DNA from: Pseudomonadota bacterium | GTDB taxonomy: Bacteria; Pseudomonadota; Alphaproteobacteria; Rhizobiales; Xanthobacteraceae | DNA: 64,000 bases | Assembly: GCA_023387735.1 (NCBI GenBank) | Contig: JAEWHP010000035.1 | Span: 124,001 to 188,000, forward strand | Reading direction: 5' to 3' | Part shown: positions 1 through 7,840 of the stretch, one piece after another | Position numbering within the stretch: position 1 is the stretch's first letter | Layout of the letters: each line of letters opens with the position of its first letter | Program-made: the position numbers and the translations under genes | Notes under the pieces: generated by a model | The model's input: only the letters and a program-made list of their open reading frames with translations | Told to the model about the DNA's origin: nothing | Database searches by the model: none

Positions 1-73
1 GTTCGCCGCGCTCGTCGAAGATGGTCGGCGCGACCGGGAAGACGCCGCGGTAGGGTTTTGTGGTTGGAGACAT
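1..73 (-). CDS. DapA-family (dihydrodipicolinate synthase-like) enzyme, N-terminal fragment
   Basis: Only the first 24 codons are inside the window; the gene continues beyond base 1. The translation starts MSPTTKPYRGVFPVAPTIFD, and the G-V-F-P-V-A-P-T-x-F-D stretch is the first strand of the class I DapA/NanA lyase barrel. The start lies 8 nt after the stop of the sugar permease, so it is the next gene of the same operon. In oxidative pentose/hexose pathways, DapA-family members act as 2-keto-3-deoxy-sugar-acid dehydratases or aldolases, which fits the dehydrogenase and lactonase upstream. The exact substrate cannot be read from a fragment. Confidence 0.75.
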   Translation of the reverse strand, partial: MSPTTKPYRGVFPVAPTIFDERGE

Positions 74-81
74 GATGGAAA

Positions 82-1269
82 CTACCTGCGCTGGTTATAC
101 ACGTCGATGCAGACGGCCCCGAGCAAGACGAGACCCTTGATCACCTGCTGATAGTCGATCCCGATGCCGAGGATCGACATCCCGTTGTTCATCACCCCCA
201 TGATCATGGCGCCAACGACGGCTCCGCCGACCAGGCCGACGCCGCCGTAAGCCGAGGCGCCACCGATGAAGCAGGCGGCGATGACGTCGAGTTCGAAGCC
301 GATGCCGGCCTTCGGCGTCGCTGTGTTGAGGCGCGCGGCGAAGACGAGGCCGGCGAGCGCAGCCAGTACGCCCATATTGACGAAGGTGAGAAATGTCAGC
401 CGCTCAGTCTTGATGCCCGACAGTTTTGCGGCCTTGGCGTTGCCGCCGACGGCGTAGATCTGGCGGCCGATCACCGTTCGCCGCGTGATGAAGGCGTAGA
501 ACGCGATCAGGACCGTCATGATGACGAGGACGTTCGGCAACCCGCGATGCGAGGCGATGAGGTAGGTGAAGTAGAGCACCGCGCCCGACAGCACCACGCT
601 TTTCGCCAGGAAGAACCCGTAGGGCTCGACCTCGATCCCGTGCGACGCCTCGCGGGCACGGCTACGCGCACTGCCGTAGACCAGCGCAAAGGCCAGCACG
701 ACGCCGATCAGCATCGAGGTGGGATGCAGCGTACCGAAATCAGGAAGCAGTTCCGGAATGAAGCCCGACGACAGCTTCTGGAAGGTCGCCGGGAACGGCC
801 CGACCGACTGGCCTTGCAGCAGCGCCAGCGCGAGGCCCTTGAAGACCAGCATCCCGGCCAGCGTGACGATGAACGAAGGAATTCCGAAATAGGCGACCCA
901 ATAGCCCTGCGCGGCCCCGATCGCAGCGCCGACCAGCAGGCAGGCGATGAACGCCAGGGGATAGTCGACCTGGTAGCGGACCATCAGCACCGCGGCCACC
1001 GCGCCGACGAAGCCGGCAACAGAGCCGACCGAGAGGTCGATATGCCCGGTCACGATCACCAGCAGCATGCCGAGCGCCATGATCACGATGTAGCTGTTCT
1101 GCAGCACCAGATTGGTCAGGTTGAGCGGCTGCAGCAACGTACCGTCGGTCATGACCTGGAAGAACAGCATGATCGCAAACAGCGACAGCAGCATGCCGTA
1201 GGTACGCAGATTGTTCTTGATGAACCCGGAATGCCGCCCTTCGGGAAGGGAAACGGTCTTGTCGGTCAT
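82..1269 (-). CDS. gguB: Sugar ABC transporter permease (GguB/XylH type)
   Basis: Inner-membrane permease of 395 aa, the length expected of the GguB/XylH/MmsB members of the BPD_transp_2 family. About ten hydrophobic segments are visible. The family-typical stretch G-H-I-D-L-S-V-G-S (near residue 75) and the late G-G-A-S-A-Y-G-G-V-G loop are present. The ATG overlaps the stop of the ATPase gene by 4 nt (ATGA), so the two are translationally coupled. With the ATPase and the ChvE-like binding protein it would import aldoses such as arabinose, galactose, glucose or xylose. Confidence 0.9.
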   Translation of the reverse strand: MTDKTVSLPEGRHSGFIKNNLRTYGMLLSLFAIMLFFQVMTDGTLLQPLNLTNLVLQNSYIVIMALGMLLVIVTGHIDLSVGSVAGFVGAVAAVLMVRYQVDYPLAFIACLLVGAAIGAAQGYWVAYFGIPSFIVTLAGMLVFKGLALALLQGQSVGPFPATFQKLSSGFIPELLPDFGTLHPTSMLIGVVLAFALVYGSARSRAREASHGIEVEPYGFFLAKSVVLSGAVLYFTYLIASHRGLPNVLVIMTVLIAFYAFITRRTVIGRQIYAVGGNAKAAKLSGIKTERLTFLTFVNMGVLAALAGLVFAARLNTATPKAGIGFELDVIAACFIGGASAYGGVGLVGGAVVGAMIMGVMNNGMSILGIGIDYQQVIKGLVLLGAVCIDVYNQRR

Positions 1270-2843
1270 GACTGCACGGCTCCCGCCGGCACGTCGCCTG
1301 CGCGCGTGCGGTTGCTCATGACCTTGTTGCGCATGATGGCCTGCATGATCTTTTCCTGGGTCGCGTCGGCAGCGGCAAATTCGCCGACAAAGGCGCCGTC
1401 ATTCATCACGCAGATCCGGTCGCAGATGCCGAGCAGTTCCGGCATTTCCGACGAGATCACGACGACGCCCTTGCCGGCCGCCGCCAGCTCGTTGATGATA
1501 CAATAAATCTCGTATTTCGCACCGACGTCGATGCCGCGGGTCGGCTCGTCGAGGATCAAAACCTTGGGGTCGGTCATCAGCCATTTCGACAGCACGACCT
1601 TCTGCTGGTTGCCGCCGGACAACTGCCCCGCCTCCTGATAGACGTCGGAGCAGCGGATCCGCATCCGGGCCCGGTAGTCGCTGGCCGCCTGCAATTCCCT
1701 GATGTCGTCGATCACCGACCGCGAGGCGACGCGCTCGAGGCTCGCAAGGGTGATGTTCTTGCGCACGTCGTCCGCGAGGATCAGCCCGAACTGCTTGCGG
1801 TCTTCGGTGACGTAGGCAAGGCCGGCGTCGATCGCCGCGGTCACGCTGGACAGGTCGGCCTCGCGGCCGTCGATCCGGACACTGCCGGAGATGTTTCGGC
1901 CCCACGCCCGGCCGAACAGGCTCATCGCAAACTCGGTACGGCCCGCGCCCATCAACCCGGCGATGCCGACGACCTCCCCTCGCCGTACGTAAAAATCGAC
2001 ATTCTTGATAGTCTGCCGCTCGGGATGCAGCGGATGGTGCACCGTCCAATCCTTCACCACGAGAACCGGATCGCCGATCTTCGCGTCACGCTCCGGAAAT
2101 CGATGCGCGAGGTCGCGATCCACCATGCTGCGGATGATCCGGTCCTCCTCCACCGGCCCGCTCCGGCAATCGATGCTGTCGACGGTACGGCCATCGCGCA
2201 GCACCGTGATGCGGTCGGCAACGCGCGCGACCTCGTTCAGCTTGTGCGAAATCAGGATCGAGGCAATGCCCTGTTCCCTGAACGCCACGAGGCGATCCAG
2301 CAGCGCCGCGCTGTCGGTCTCGTTGAGGCTGGCGGTAGGCTCGTCGAGGATCAACAGCCGCACCCGCTTGGAGAGCGCCTTGGCAATCTCGACCAGTTGC
2401 TGCTTGCCGACGCCGAGATCGGTGACCAGCGTATCCGGCTGCTCGCGCAGACCGACCTGGGACAAGAGCTCCCTCGTGCGCCGGTACACCTCGTCGCGGT
2501 CGATGACGCCGAAGCGCTTTGGGAGATGGGACAGGAAGATGTTTTCCGCGATCGACATCAGCGGGATCAGGGCGAGTTCCTGGTGAATGGTGATGATCCC
2601 GAGCGCCTCGGAATCGTTGATGTCGCGAAAGCTGCGCTCCTCGCCGTCGAAGAATATCGTCCCCTCATAGCTGCCGCGGGGGTAGACGCCGCTGAGCACC
2701 TTCATCAGCGTCGACTTGCCCGCGCCGTTCTCGCCGACGAGCGCGTGGATCTCGCCGGCCTCCACGGTGAAGCTGACGTCGCGCAACGCCTGCACGCCTG
2801 CAAAGCTCTTGCTGACGCCGCGCATTTCAAGCATTGCCGCCAT
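1266..2843 (-). CDS. gguA: Sugar ABC transporter ATP-binding protein with two ABC domains (GguA/XylG type)
   Basis: Protein of 525 aa with two tandem nucleotide-binding domains. The first has Walker A GENGAGKST near residue 38, a weakened signature (L-G-V-G-K-Q-Q) and Walker B LLILDEPTAS. The second has the degenerate P-loop G-L-M-G-A-G-R-T-E, a complete LSGGNQQK signature and VLILDEPTRG. One degenerate site per half is normal for the RbsA/MglA/XylG/GguA group. A ribosome site AGGATAG precedes the ATG. It powers the GguB permease. Confidence 0.92.
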   Translation of the reverse strand: MAAMLEMRGVSKSFAGVQALRDVSFTVEAGEIHALVGENGAGKSTLMKVLSGVYPRGSYEGTIFFDGEERSFRDINDSEALGIITIHQELALIPLMSIAENIFLSHLPKRFGVIDRDEVYRRTRELLSQVGLREQPDTLVTDLGVGKQQLVEIAKALSKRVRLLILDEPTASLNETDSAALLDRLVAFREQGIASILISHKLNEVARVADRITVLRDGRTVDSIDCRSGPVEEDRIIRSMVDRDLAHRFPERDAKIGDPVLVVKDWTVHHPLHPERQTIKNVDFYVRRGEVVGIAGLMGAGRTEFAMSLFGRAWGRNISGSVRIDGREADLSSVTAAIDAGLAYVTEDRKQFGLILADDVRKNITLASLERVASRSVIDDIRELQAASDYRARMRIRCSDVYQEAGQLSGGNQQKVVLSKWLMTDPKVLILDEPTRGIDVGAKYEIYCIINELAAAGKGVVVISSEMPELLGICDRICVMNDGAFVGEFAAADATQEKIMQAIMRNKVMSNRTRAGDVPAGAVQS

Positions 2844-2879
2844 TGCTTTCTATCCTGCACGCCTAGCGGTCGGCATCTC

Positions 2880-3950
2880 TTACTGGATCTGCGAGCGTTT
2901 GTAGTAGCCGCTCTCGACCAGCGTCTTCTCCCAATTGCTCTTGTCGACCACGACCGGCTTGAGCAAATAGGACGGCACCACCTTGACGCCGTTGTTGTAG
3001 GTCTTGGTGTCGTTGACGGGCACTTCCTTGCCGCTGAGCACGGCATCGACCATGTCCACGGTCACGCGCGCGAGGTCGCGGGTATCCTTGAAGATGGTCG
3101 AGTACTGCTCGCCGCGCAGCATCGCCTTGATCGACGGCACTTCGGCGTCCTGGCCGCTAACGATCGGCATCTTCTGATCGGAGCTGCCGTAGCCCACGCC
3201 CCTCAGCGAGGAAATGATTCCGATCGAGAGGCCGTCATAGGGCGACAGCACGGCATCGACGCGCTTCTTGCCGTAGAAGGCGCTGAGCAGATTGTCCATC
3301 CGCGCCTGCGCGGTGGCGCCGTCCCAGCGCAGGGTCGAAACCTTGTCCATGCCCATCTGCTTGCTGCCGACCACCAGCTTGCCGCTGTCGATGTAGGGCT
3401 GCAGCACCGACATCGAACCGTTGTAGAAGAAGTAGGCGTTGTTGTCGTCGGGCGAGCCGCCGAACAATTCGATGTTGAACGGCCCCTTGCCTTCCTTCAG
3501 CCCGAGCGCCTGCACGATGGACTCTGCCTGCAGCACGCCGACCTGGAAATTGTCGAAGGTCGCGTAATAGTCGACGTTCGGCGTGTCGCGGATCAGGCGG
3601 TCATAGGCGATCACGGTGATGCCCTTGGCCTTGGCCTGCTTGAGTACATCCGAAAGCGTGGTGCCGTCGATCGCCGCGATCACCAGCACCTTGGCCCCCT
3701 TGGTCACCATGTTCTCGACCTGGGAGAGCTGGTTCGGGATGTCGTCCTCGGCATATTGCAGGTCGGTGCCGTAACCCCGCTCCTTCAGTACCTTGACGAT
3801 GTTGTTGCCGTCGTCGATCCACCGTGCGGAAGACTTTGTCGGCATCGCGATGCCGATGGTCGGCTTGGCTTGCGCAAGCGCGTCGCCGGCGGAGGCCGCG
3901 GCGACAAGGCCCGCCAGCGCGAGTGCGCACCATGTGGTCAATCTAGGCAT
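2880..3950 (-). CDS. chvE: Periplasmic multiple-sugar-binding protein (ChvE-like)
   Basis: Protein of 356 aa with a Sec signal peptide ending around ALAQA (residues 23-27), then a periplasmic-binding-protein type 1 fold beginning KPTIGIAMPTKSSARWI. Length, the D-D-G-N-N-I segment and a C-terminus with SGYYKRSQIQ match the ChvE/GguABC family. A strong ribosome site (AAGGGGAG) precedes the ATG. In Agrobacterium, ChvE both feeds GguAB and signals aldose presence to VirA; no VirA-like partner is present here, so transport is the supported role. Confidence 0.9.
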   Translation of the reverse strand: MPRLTTWCALALAGLVAAASAGDALAQAKPTIGIAMPTKSSARWIDDGNNIVKVLKERGYGTDLQYAEDDIPNQLSQVENMVTKGAKVLVIAAIDGTTLSDVLKQAKAKGITVIAYDRLIRDTPNVDYYATFDNFQVGVLQAESIVQALGLKEGKGPFNIELFGGSPDDNNAYFFYNGSMSVLQPYIDSGKLVVGSKQMGMDKVSTLRWDGATAQARMDNLLSAFYGKKRVDAVLSPYDGLSIGIISSLRGVGYGSSDQKMPIVSGQDAEVPSIKAMLRGEQYSTIFKDTRDLARVTVDMVDAVLSGKEVPVNDTKTYNNGVKVVPSYLLKPVVVDKSNWEKTLVESGYYKRSQIQ

Positions 3951-3964
3951 GTTTCACTCCCCTT

Positions 3965-4864
3965 TTATATCGAACTTGCAAGTTTGACGTCCGGTTCCGG
4001 GCGGCCACGCGCTTTGGCCTCCAGCAGAAAGGTGCGTCCGTGCCCGGGATCGGCCGCGCGCGCCGCCTCATCCATGCCTTGCCAGGCCGACGTGACGAGG
4101 AGACGCGAGAAATCCGGCCCGACAAAGGCCGGGCAGCTGGCCTGCCGCGCCGGCACCTGCAGGCAACGCAGACACTCGCCCCGGGGGCTGTAGACCTCGA
4201 CGCAGCCGCCGCCCCACCGCGCATTCCAGATCAGGCCGTCGGCATCGACCACCGCCCCGTCGAGGCCGCCGGCGCCGCCATGCCGCAACAGCAACTCGGG
4301 TGCGGCTTGCGGCAGCCCCGTCAACGGATCGAGCGCGACACGATACAGCTCATTCTTCACCGTGTCGGCAAAATAGCCGAGCGCGCCGTCGTGCGAAAAG
4401 CAGATCGCATTCGGAATGGTCACGCCTGCGAAGAGCAGTGAGATCTCGCCCCGATAAAGCGCGTAGATCGCGCCGGCGCCGCGCTCCGCCTTGCGTCCCA
4501 TGGTACCGATCCAGAACGTCCCGGAAGGGTGCACCCGCGCGTCATTGGAACGGTTGCCGGGCTTGTCCGCCTCGAGCGGACAATGGAGGGTCATGCGACC
4601 GTCGCTGACCGCGCGGACATAAAGTCCGTCTTCCGCTGCGATCAGTTGGCGCTCCGCATCGATGCGCGCCAGCGCGCTCGCCATCCGCCCGAGCGGGTGG
4701 ATGCTGATCCGTCCGCTGCCGAGATGGGCCTCGAACAGCCGCCCTTCCAGAATATCGAACCACCATGCGGTGTCGGTCGCGGCATCATAGGTCGGTCCTT
4801 CGCCGAGATGACAACGCTCGGCGGACAGAACGGACGTCGGCACCTGCTCCATCGCGTCGCTCAT
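3965..4864 (-). CDS. SMP-30/gluconolactonase family sugar lactonase
   Basis: Cytoplasmic six-bladed propeller enzyme of 299 aa that would hydrolyse the sugar lactone made by the neighbouring 1-dehydrogenase. The metal-binding signposts of the family are visible: G-E-G-P-T-Y-D near residue 18, N-R-S-N-D-A-R near residue 104, I-P-N-A-I-C near 150 and G-G-L-D-G-A-V-V-D-A-D-G near 200. Its start overlaps the stop of the epimerase gene by 4 nt and only 14 nt separate it from chvE. Best matches by logic are L-arabinono- or D-galactono-lactonase; the sugar is inferred from context. Confidence 0.87.
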   Translation of the reverse strand: MSDAMEQVPTSVLSAERCHLGEGPTYDAATDTAWWFDILEGRLFEAHLGSGRISIHPLGRMASALARIDAERQLIAAEDGLYVRAVSDGRMTLHCPLEADKPGNRSNDARVHPSGTFWIGTMGRKAERGAGAIYALYRGEISLLFAGVTIPNAICFSHDGALGYFADTVKNELYRVALDPLTGLPQAAPELLLRHGGAGGLDGAVVDADGLIWNARWGGGCVEVYSPRGECLRCLQVPARQASCPAFVGPDFSRLLVTSAWQGMDEAARAADPGHGRTFLLEAKARGRPEPDVKLASSI

Positions 4865-5952
4865 CGTCGCCCCTCGCCGGTCGAGACAAGGCGATAGACG
4901 GTGCGATGCCGATAGGTGTCGCCGGGCTCAAGGCGCGCGCTCGGAAAATCCGGCCGGTTGGGCGCATCAGGCCAGACCTGCGGCTCGAGGCAGACGGCAT
5001 CCGACTGCCGGTAAAGCAGTCCCTGTTTTCCATGAATCGAGCCGTCGAGGTAGTTCCCCGAATAGACCTGCAAGCCGGGCTGATCGGTCAGCAGTTCAAG
5101 AATGCGCCCGGACCGCGGCGCTTCGAGCCGGGCCGCGAGGCGCAACTCGCCGGCGCCATCGAGGCAGAAGTTGTGGTCGTATCCCCTGCCGTTGCGCAAC
5201 TGCTGTTCGTCGCGGCGGATGCGGGCGCCGATGGTCGAAGGGTCGCGGAAATCGAAAGGCGTTCCCGCGACTGTTCTCGGCGGCCCGGGAAGCGGAATGG
5301 CCTCGGGATCGGTCGCGAGAAAGCGGTCGGCGAAAACGGTCAAACGGTGATCGAGAATATTCGCGCCCGACGCCGCGCCTTCCAGATTGAAGAAGCTGTG
5401 ATTGGTCAGGTTGACGATCGTGGAGCGGTCGGCGCGGGCTTCGAAGCTGATCGACAGTTCGGACGGCCCCGTCAGGCGATAGGTGACGCGAACGTCCAGC
5501 CGGGCGGGATACCCCTCCTCGCCGTCCGTGCTGACATAAGCGAGCGTCACGCAGGGCTCGGCCCCTTCCTCGATCTCGATGATCTGCCACAGCTTCCGGT
5601 CAAAACCATCAGGCCCGCCATGAAGTGCGTTTTTGCCGTTGTTGGCTGTTAGCTGCACCGCACCGCCGTCGAGAACGAAGCGCGCGTTCGCGATACGGTT
5701 GGCATAGCGACCGACAGTCGCGCCGAAGAAGCGCCGATTGTCGAGGTAGCCTTTGAACTCGTCGTGACCAAGCACGACGTCGTCGCGGCGGCCGTTCCGG
5801 TCCGGCACCATCAACGCCTGCAGCGCCGCGCCGAAACTGATGATGCGGGCTTCAAAGCCGTTTGCGCCATGAAGCGAGACGCGCTCGACCGGGCGGCCAT
5901 CCGGCAACGCACCGAATATCTCCCTCGCAACATGTGGCGCGGTTTCAGCCAT
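4861..5952 (-). CDS. galM: Aldose 1-epimerase (mutarotase)
   Basis: Protein of 363 aa of the GalM family, interconverting alpha and beta anomers so that the dehydrogenase receives its preferred form. Recognisable stretches are N-G-K-N-A-L-H-G-G (substrate histidine), N-L-T-N-H-S-F-F-N-L (catalytic histidine), and C-L-E-P-Q-x-W-P-D-A-P-N (catalytic glutamate region). No signal peptide, so cytoplasmic. Coupled to the lactonase gene by a 4-nt overlap and separated from the dehydrogenase gene by 2 nt. Confidence 0.93.
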   Translation of the reverse strand: MAETAPHVAREIFGALPDGRPVERVSLHGANGFEARIISFGAALQALMVPDRNGRRDDVVLGHDEFKGYLDNRRFFGATVGRYANRIANARFVLDGGAVQLTANNGKNALHGGPDGFDRKLWQIIEIEEGAEPCVTLAYVSTDGEEGYPARLDVRVTYRLTGPSELSISFEARADRSTIVNLTNHSFFNLEGAASGANILDHRLTVFADRFLATDPEAIPLPGPPRTVAGTPFDFRDPSTIGARIRRDEQQLRNGRGYDHNFCLDGAGELRLAARLEAPRSGRILELLTDQPGLQVYSGNYLDGSIHGKQGLLYRQSDAVCLEPQVWPDAPNRPDFPSARLEPGDTYRHRTVYRLVSTGEGRR

Positions 5953-5954
5953 GG

Positions 5955-6878
5955 TCAGTCTTCAAAGCTTTCAACGATCTCGCGGCGGCCAAGCAGGAAG
6001 GCATCCGCGACGAGGCGAAGCGGCGTCAGGTCGACGTCGCTCGTGCCCGTCGCGGCCAGTTCGATAAAGCGGCGATACAGCCCGCGATATTCAGCATCCG
6101 CCGCTTCAGCCAGCACGTCGCCCGCGGCGATGCAGCGCGCGCCGCCGCGAGAAAGCGTCAGCGGACCACGATCGGTGTCGACGACGATGTCCCAGCTTTG
6201 CGGGCCGGTCTGGCGGAAGTCGAATTCGGCCGTGATAGGCAAATCGTCGGCATCGGTCAGCGCAAGACGCGCGGCAATGGGCGCTTCGCGGTTGGCCGGG
6301 AATGAAAGCTCGGCCGCCGTCAGGAACAGCGGCTGCGGCAGGATTGTCGTGAGTATCGACAGCGCATTGATGCCGGGATCGAACACGCCGAGCCCGCCCG
6401 GCTCCCAGATCCATGCCTGCCCCGGATGCCAGACGCGAACGTCCTCTTTCCAGGTGATGCGCACGGCATTGATGCGGCGCGCAGCCAGCCACTGCCGCGC
6501 CGGCTCGACCGCAGGCGCAAAGCGCGAATGCCAGGCCGCAAACAGCGTCCGCCGCGTGCGCTCCGCCGCTGCAATCAGGGAATCGAGTTCGCTGACGCTC
6601 GCGCCCGGCGGCTTCTCCAGCAACACGTGCTTGCCGGCCGCGAGCGCCAACGCCGCCTGCGCGCGCCGCATTTGCGGCGGCGTGCAGATGGCAATCGCAT
6701 CGATCGGTGGACCGTCGCGCAACAGCTCTTCAAGCGTCTTGAAATGCGGCAGATCCGGCTGCGAGGCCCTGGGGTCGGCGACGGCGGCCAGCGTCACGCC
6801 ATCCGTCGCCGCGATCGCGGGAACGTGCTGATCGTGCGCGATCTTGCCGAAGCCGACGATGGCGACGCGCAACGTCAT
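5955..6878 (-). CDS. Gfo/Idh/MocA-family aldose 1-dehydrogenase (L-arabinose/D-galactose type)
   Basis: Protein of 307 aa with an N-terminal Rossmann fold (VAIVGFGKIAHDQHVPAI) and the family hallmark E-K-P near residue 93. Length and N-terminus resemble the Azospirillum L-arabinose 1-dehydrogenase and the Caulobacter/rhizobial galactose 1-dehydrogenase, which oxidise the pyranose to a lactone with NAD(P)+. It sits between the regulator and the mutarotase and shares 4 nt with the regulator gene. The placement with a lactonase strongly supports an aldose dehydrogenase rather than an inositol or glucose-fructose enzyme. Confidence 0.82.
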   Translation of the reverse strand: MTLRVAIVGFGKIAHDQHVPAIAATDGVTLAAVADPRASQPDLPHFKTLEELLRDGPPIDAIAICTPPQMRRAQAALALAAGKHVLLEKPPGASVSELDSLIAAAERTRRTLFAAWHSRFAPAVEPARQWLAARRINAVRITWKEDVRVWHPGQAWIWEPGGLGVFDPGINALSILTTILPQPLFLTAAELSFPANREAPIAARLALTDADDLPITAEFDFRQTGPQSWDIVVDTDRGPLTLSRGGARCIAAGDVLAEAADAEYRGLYRRFIELAATGTSDVDLTPLRLVADAFLLGRREIVESFED

Positions 6879-7633
6879 CGCTCGTCTTCCCCAGCATTGG
6901 AGAGCGCGGGCGCAGCCACGGGTCCATCGTGCCGGCTCATGCCGTTGTGGATGACCTCGACGATGGCGGCAGCCGCCGCTTCCGCATCACCGTCCGCGAT
7001 CGCGTCGACGATGCGCTGGTGCCACAGCAGCACCATCTCGCGGTCCTGCGGCTCGACCGGCGCGCTGAGCAGGAACGACGCCCGCAACGCCGCCTCGATC
7101 ACGTTGCCGATCGAACGCATGAACGGATTGCCGGACGCATTGGCGACCGCGATGTGCAAGGCAAGGTCGGCGTCGGCAAAGCCCGCGGAGTCGGACGCCT
7201 CGCGCCGCATCCGCTCCATGCTCTGCCGGAGTTCGGCGAGGTCGGCTTCGGAGCGCCGCGCAGCGGCGAGCGCGGCAGCACGCGGCTCGACGACGAGGCG
7301 AATCTCGGCGAGGTCGCCAATGAAGCGCTTGTCGATGCCGGCATCGAGATGCCATGCGAGCACGTCGGCATCGAACATGTTCCAGGCGCCCCGCTCCCGC
7401 ACCACGGTGCCGACCCGCGCCTTGGTGCTGAGCAAGCCCTTGGCGACCAACGTCTTCACGCTCTCGCGCAGCACCGGCCGCGACACGCGGAACATCGCCG
7501 TGAGTTCGGCGTCGCCAGGCAGCCGCGTCCCCTCGGCATAGCGGCCGGCAATGATGTCGACGCCAATGCTGCGCGCCACTTCGGCATGATTGGAATGCGC
7601 GCGCCGTGTGGGAATGACGACAAGCGACGTCAT
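6875..7633 (-). CDS. FadR-subfamily GntR transcriptional regulator
   Basis: DNA-binding regulator of about 252 aa. The winged helix-turn-helix lies at residues 20-80 (L-P-G-D-A-E-L-T-A-M-F-R-V-S-R-P-V-L-R-E-S) and an all-helical FCD ligand domain fills the C-terminus (A-L-H-I-A-V-A-N-A-S-G-N-P-F). A longer reading starts at a TTG at 7672; the ATG at 7633 is preferred because the family N-terminus begins there. First gene of the sugar operon, overlapping the dehydrogenase by 4 nt, so it probably autoregulates the operon in response to a sugar acid. Confidence 0.88.
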   Translation of the reverse strand: MTSLVVIPTRRAHSNHAEVARSIGVDIIAGRYAEGTRLPGDAELTAMFRVSRPVLRESVKTLVAKGLLSTKARVGTVVRERGAWNMFDADVLAWHLDAGIDKRFIGDLAEIRLVVEPRAAALAAARRSEADLAELRQSMERMRREASDSAGFADADLALHIAVANASGNPFMRSIGNVIEAALRASFLLSAPVEPQDREMVLLWHQRIVDAIADGDAEAAAAAIVEVIHNGMSRHDGPVAAPALSNAGEDER

Positions 7634-7800
7634 GACCGCGCTCGTCCACCGTTGCGCGCGTGTACGCTGCAAGGCATGTCGGCGTATTCTCCCAGAATGT
7701 TATCCGGGATGCCTCACACCTAACTTTTGGTGCCAGGACACCTTCCGGCCGCCCTTTTTGAGCAGCAGAAGGTAGTATTTCATGGGAGCGACGCGCTGAC

Positions 7801-7819
7801 TAGTCATATTATTTGACTA
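7801..7819. promoter_or_regulatory. Inverted repeat TAGTCA-N7-TGACTA in an AT-rich pocket
   Basis: A perfect 6-bp inverted repeat with a 7-base AT-only spacer lies between the stop of the TonB receptor gene (7841) and the start of the FadR-type regulator (7633). It is in an unusually AT-rich patch for this genome. It could be an operator about 170 bp upstream of the regulator or part of its promoter. No clear -35/-10 pair was identified and no second copy was noticed. Confidence 0.35.
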
Positions 7820-7840
7820 ATATCTTCCTCACTGTGCGCC

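Noticed and set aside
2025..4193. A 722-codon plus-strand open frame across gguA and chvE
   Set aside because: It runs antisense through two recognisable genes and has shadow-frame composition without any protein motif.
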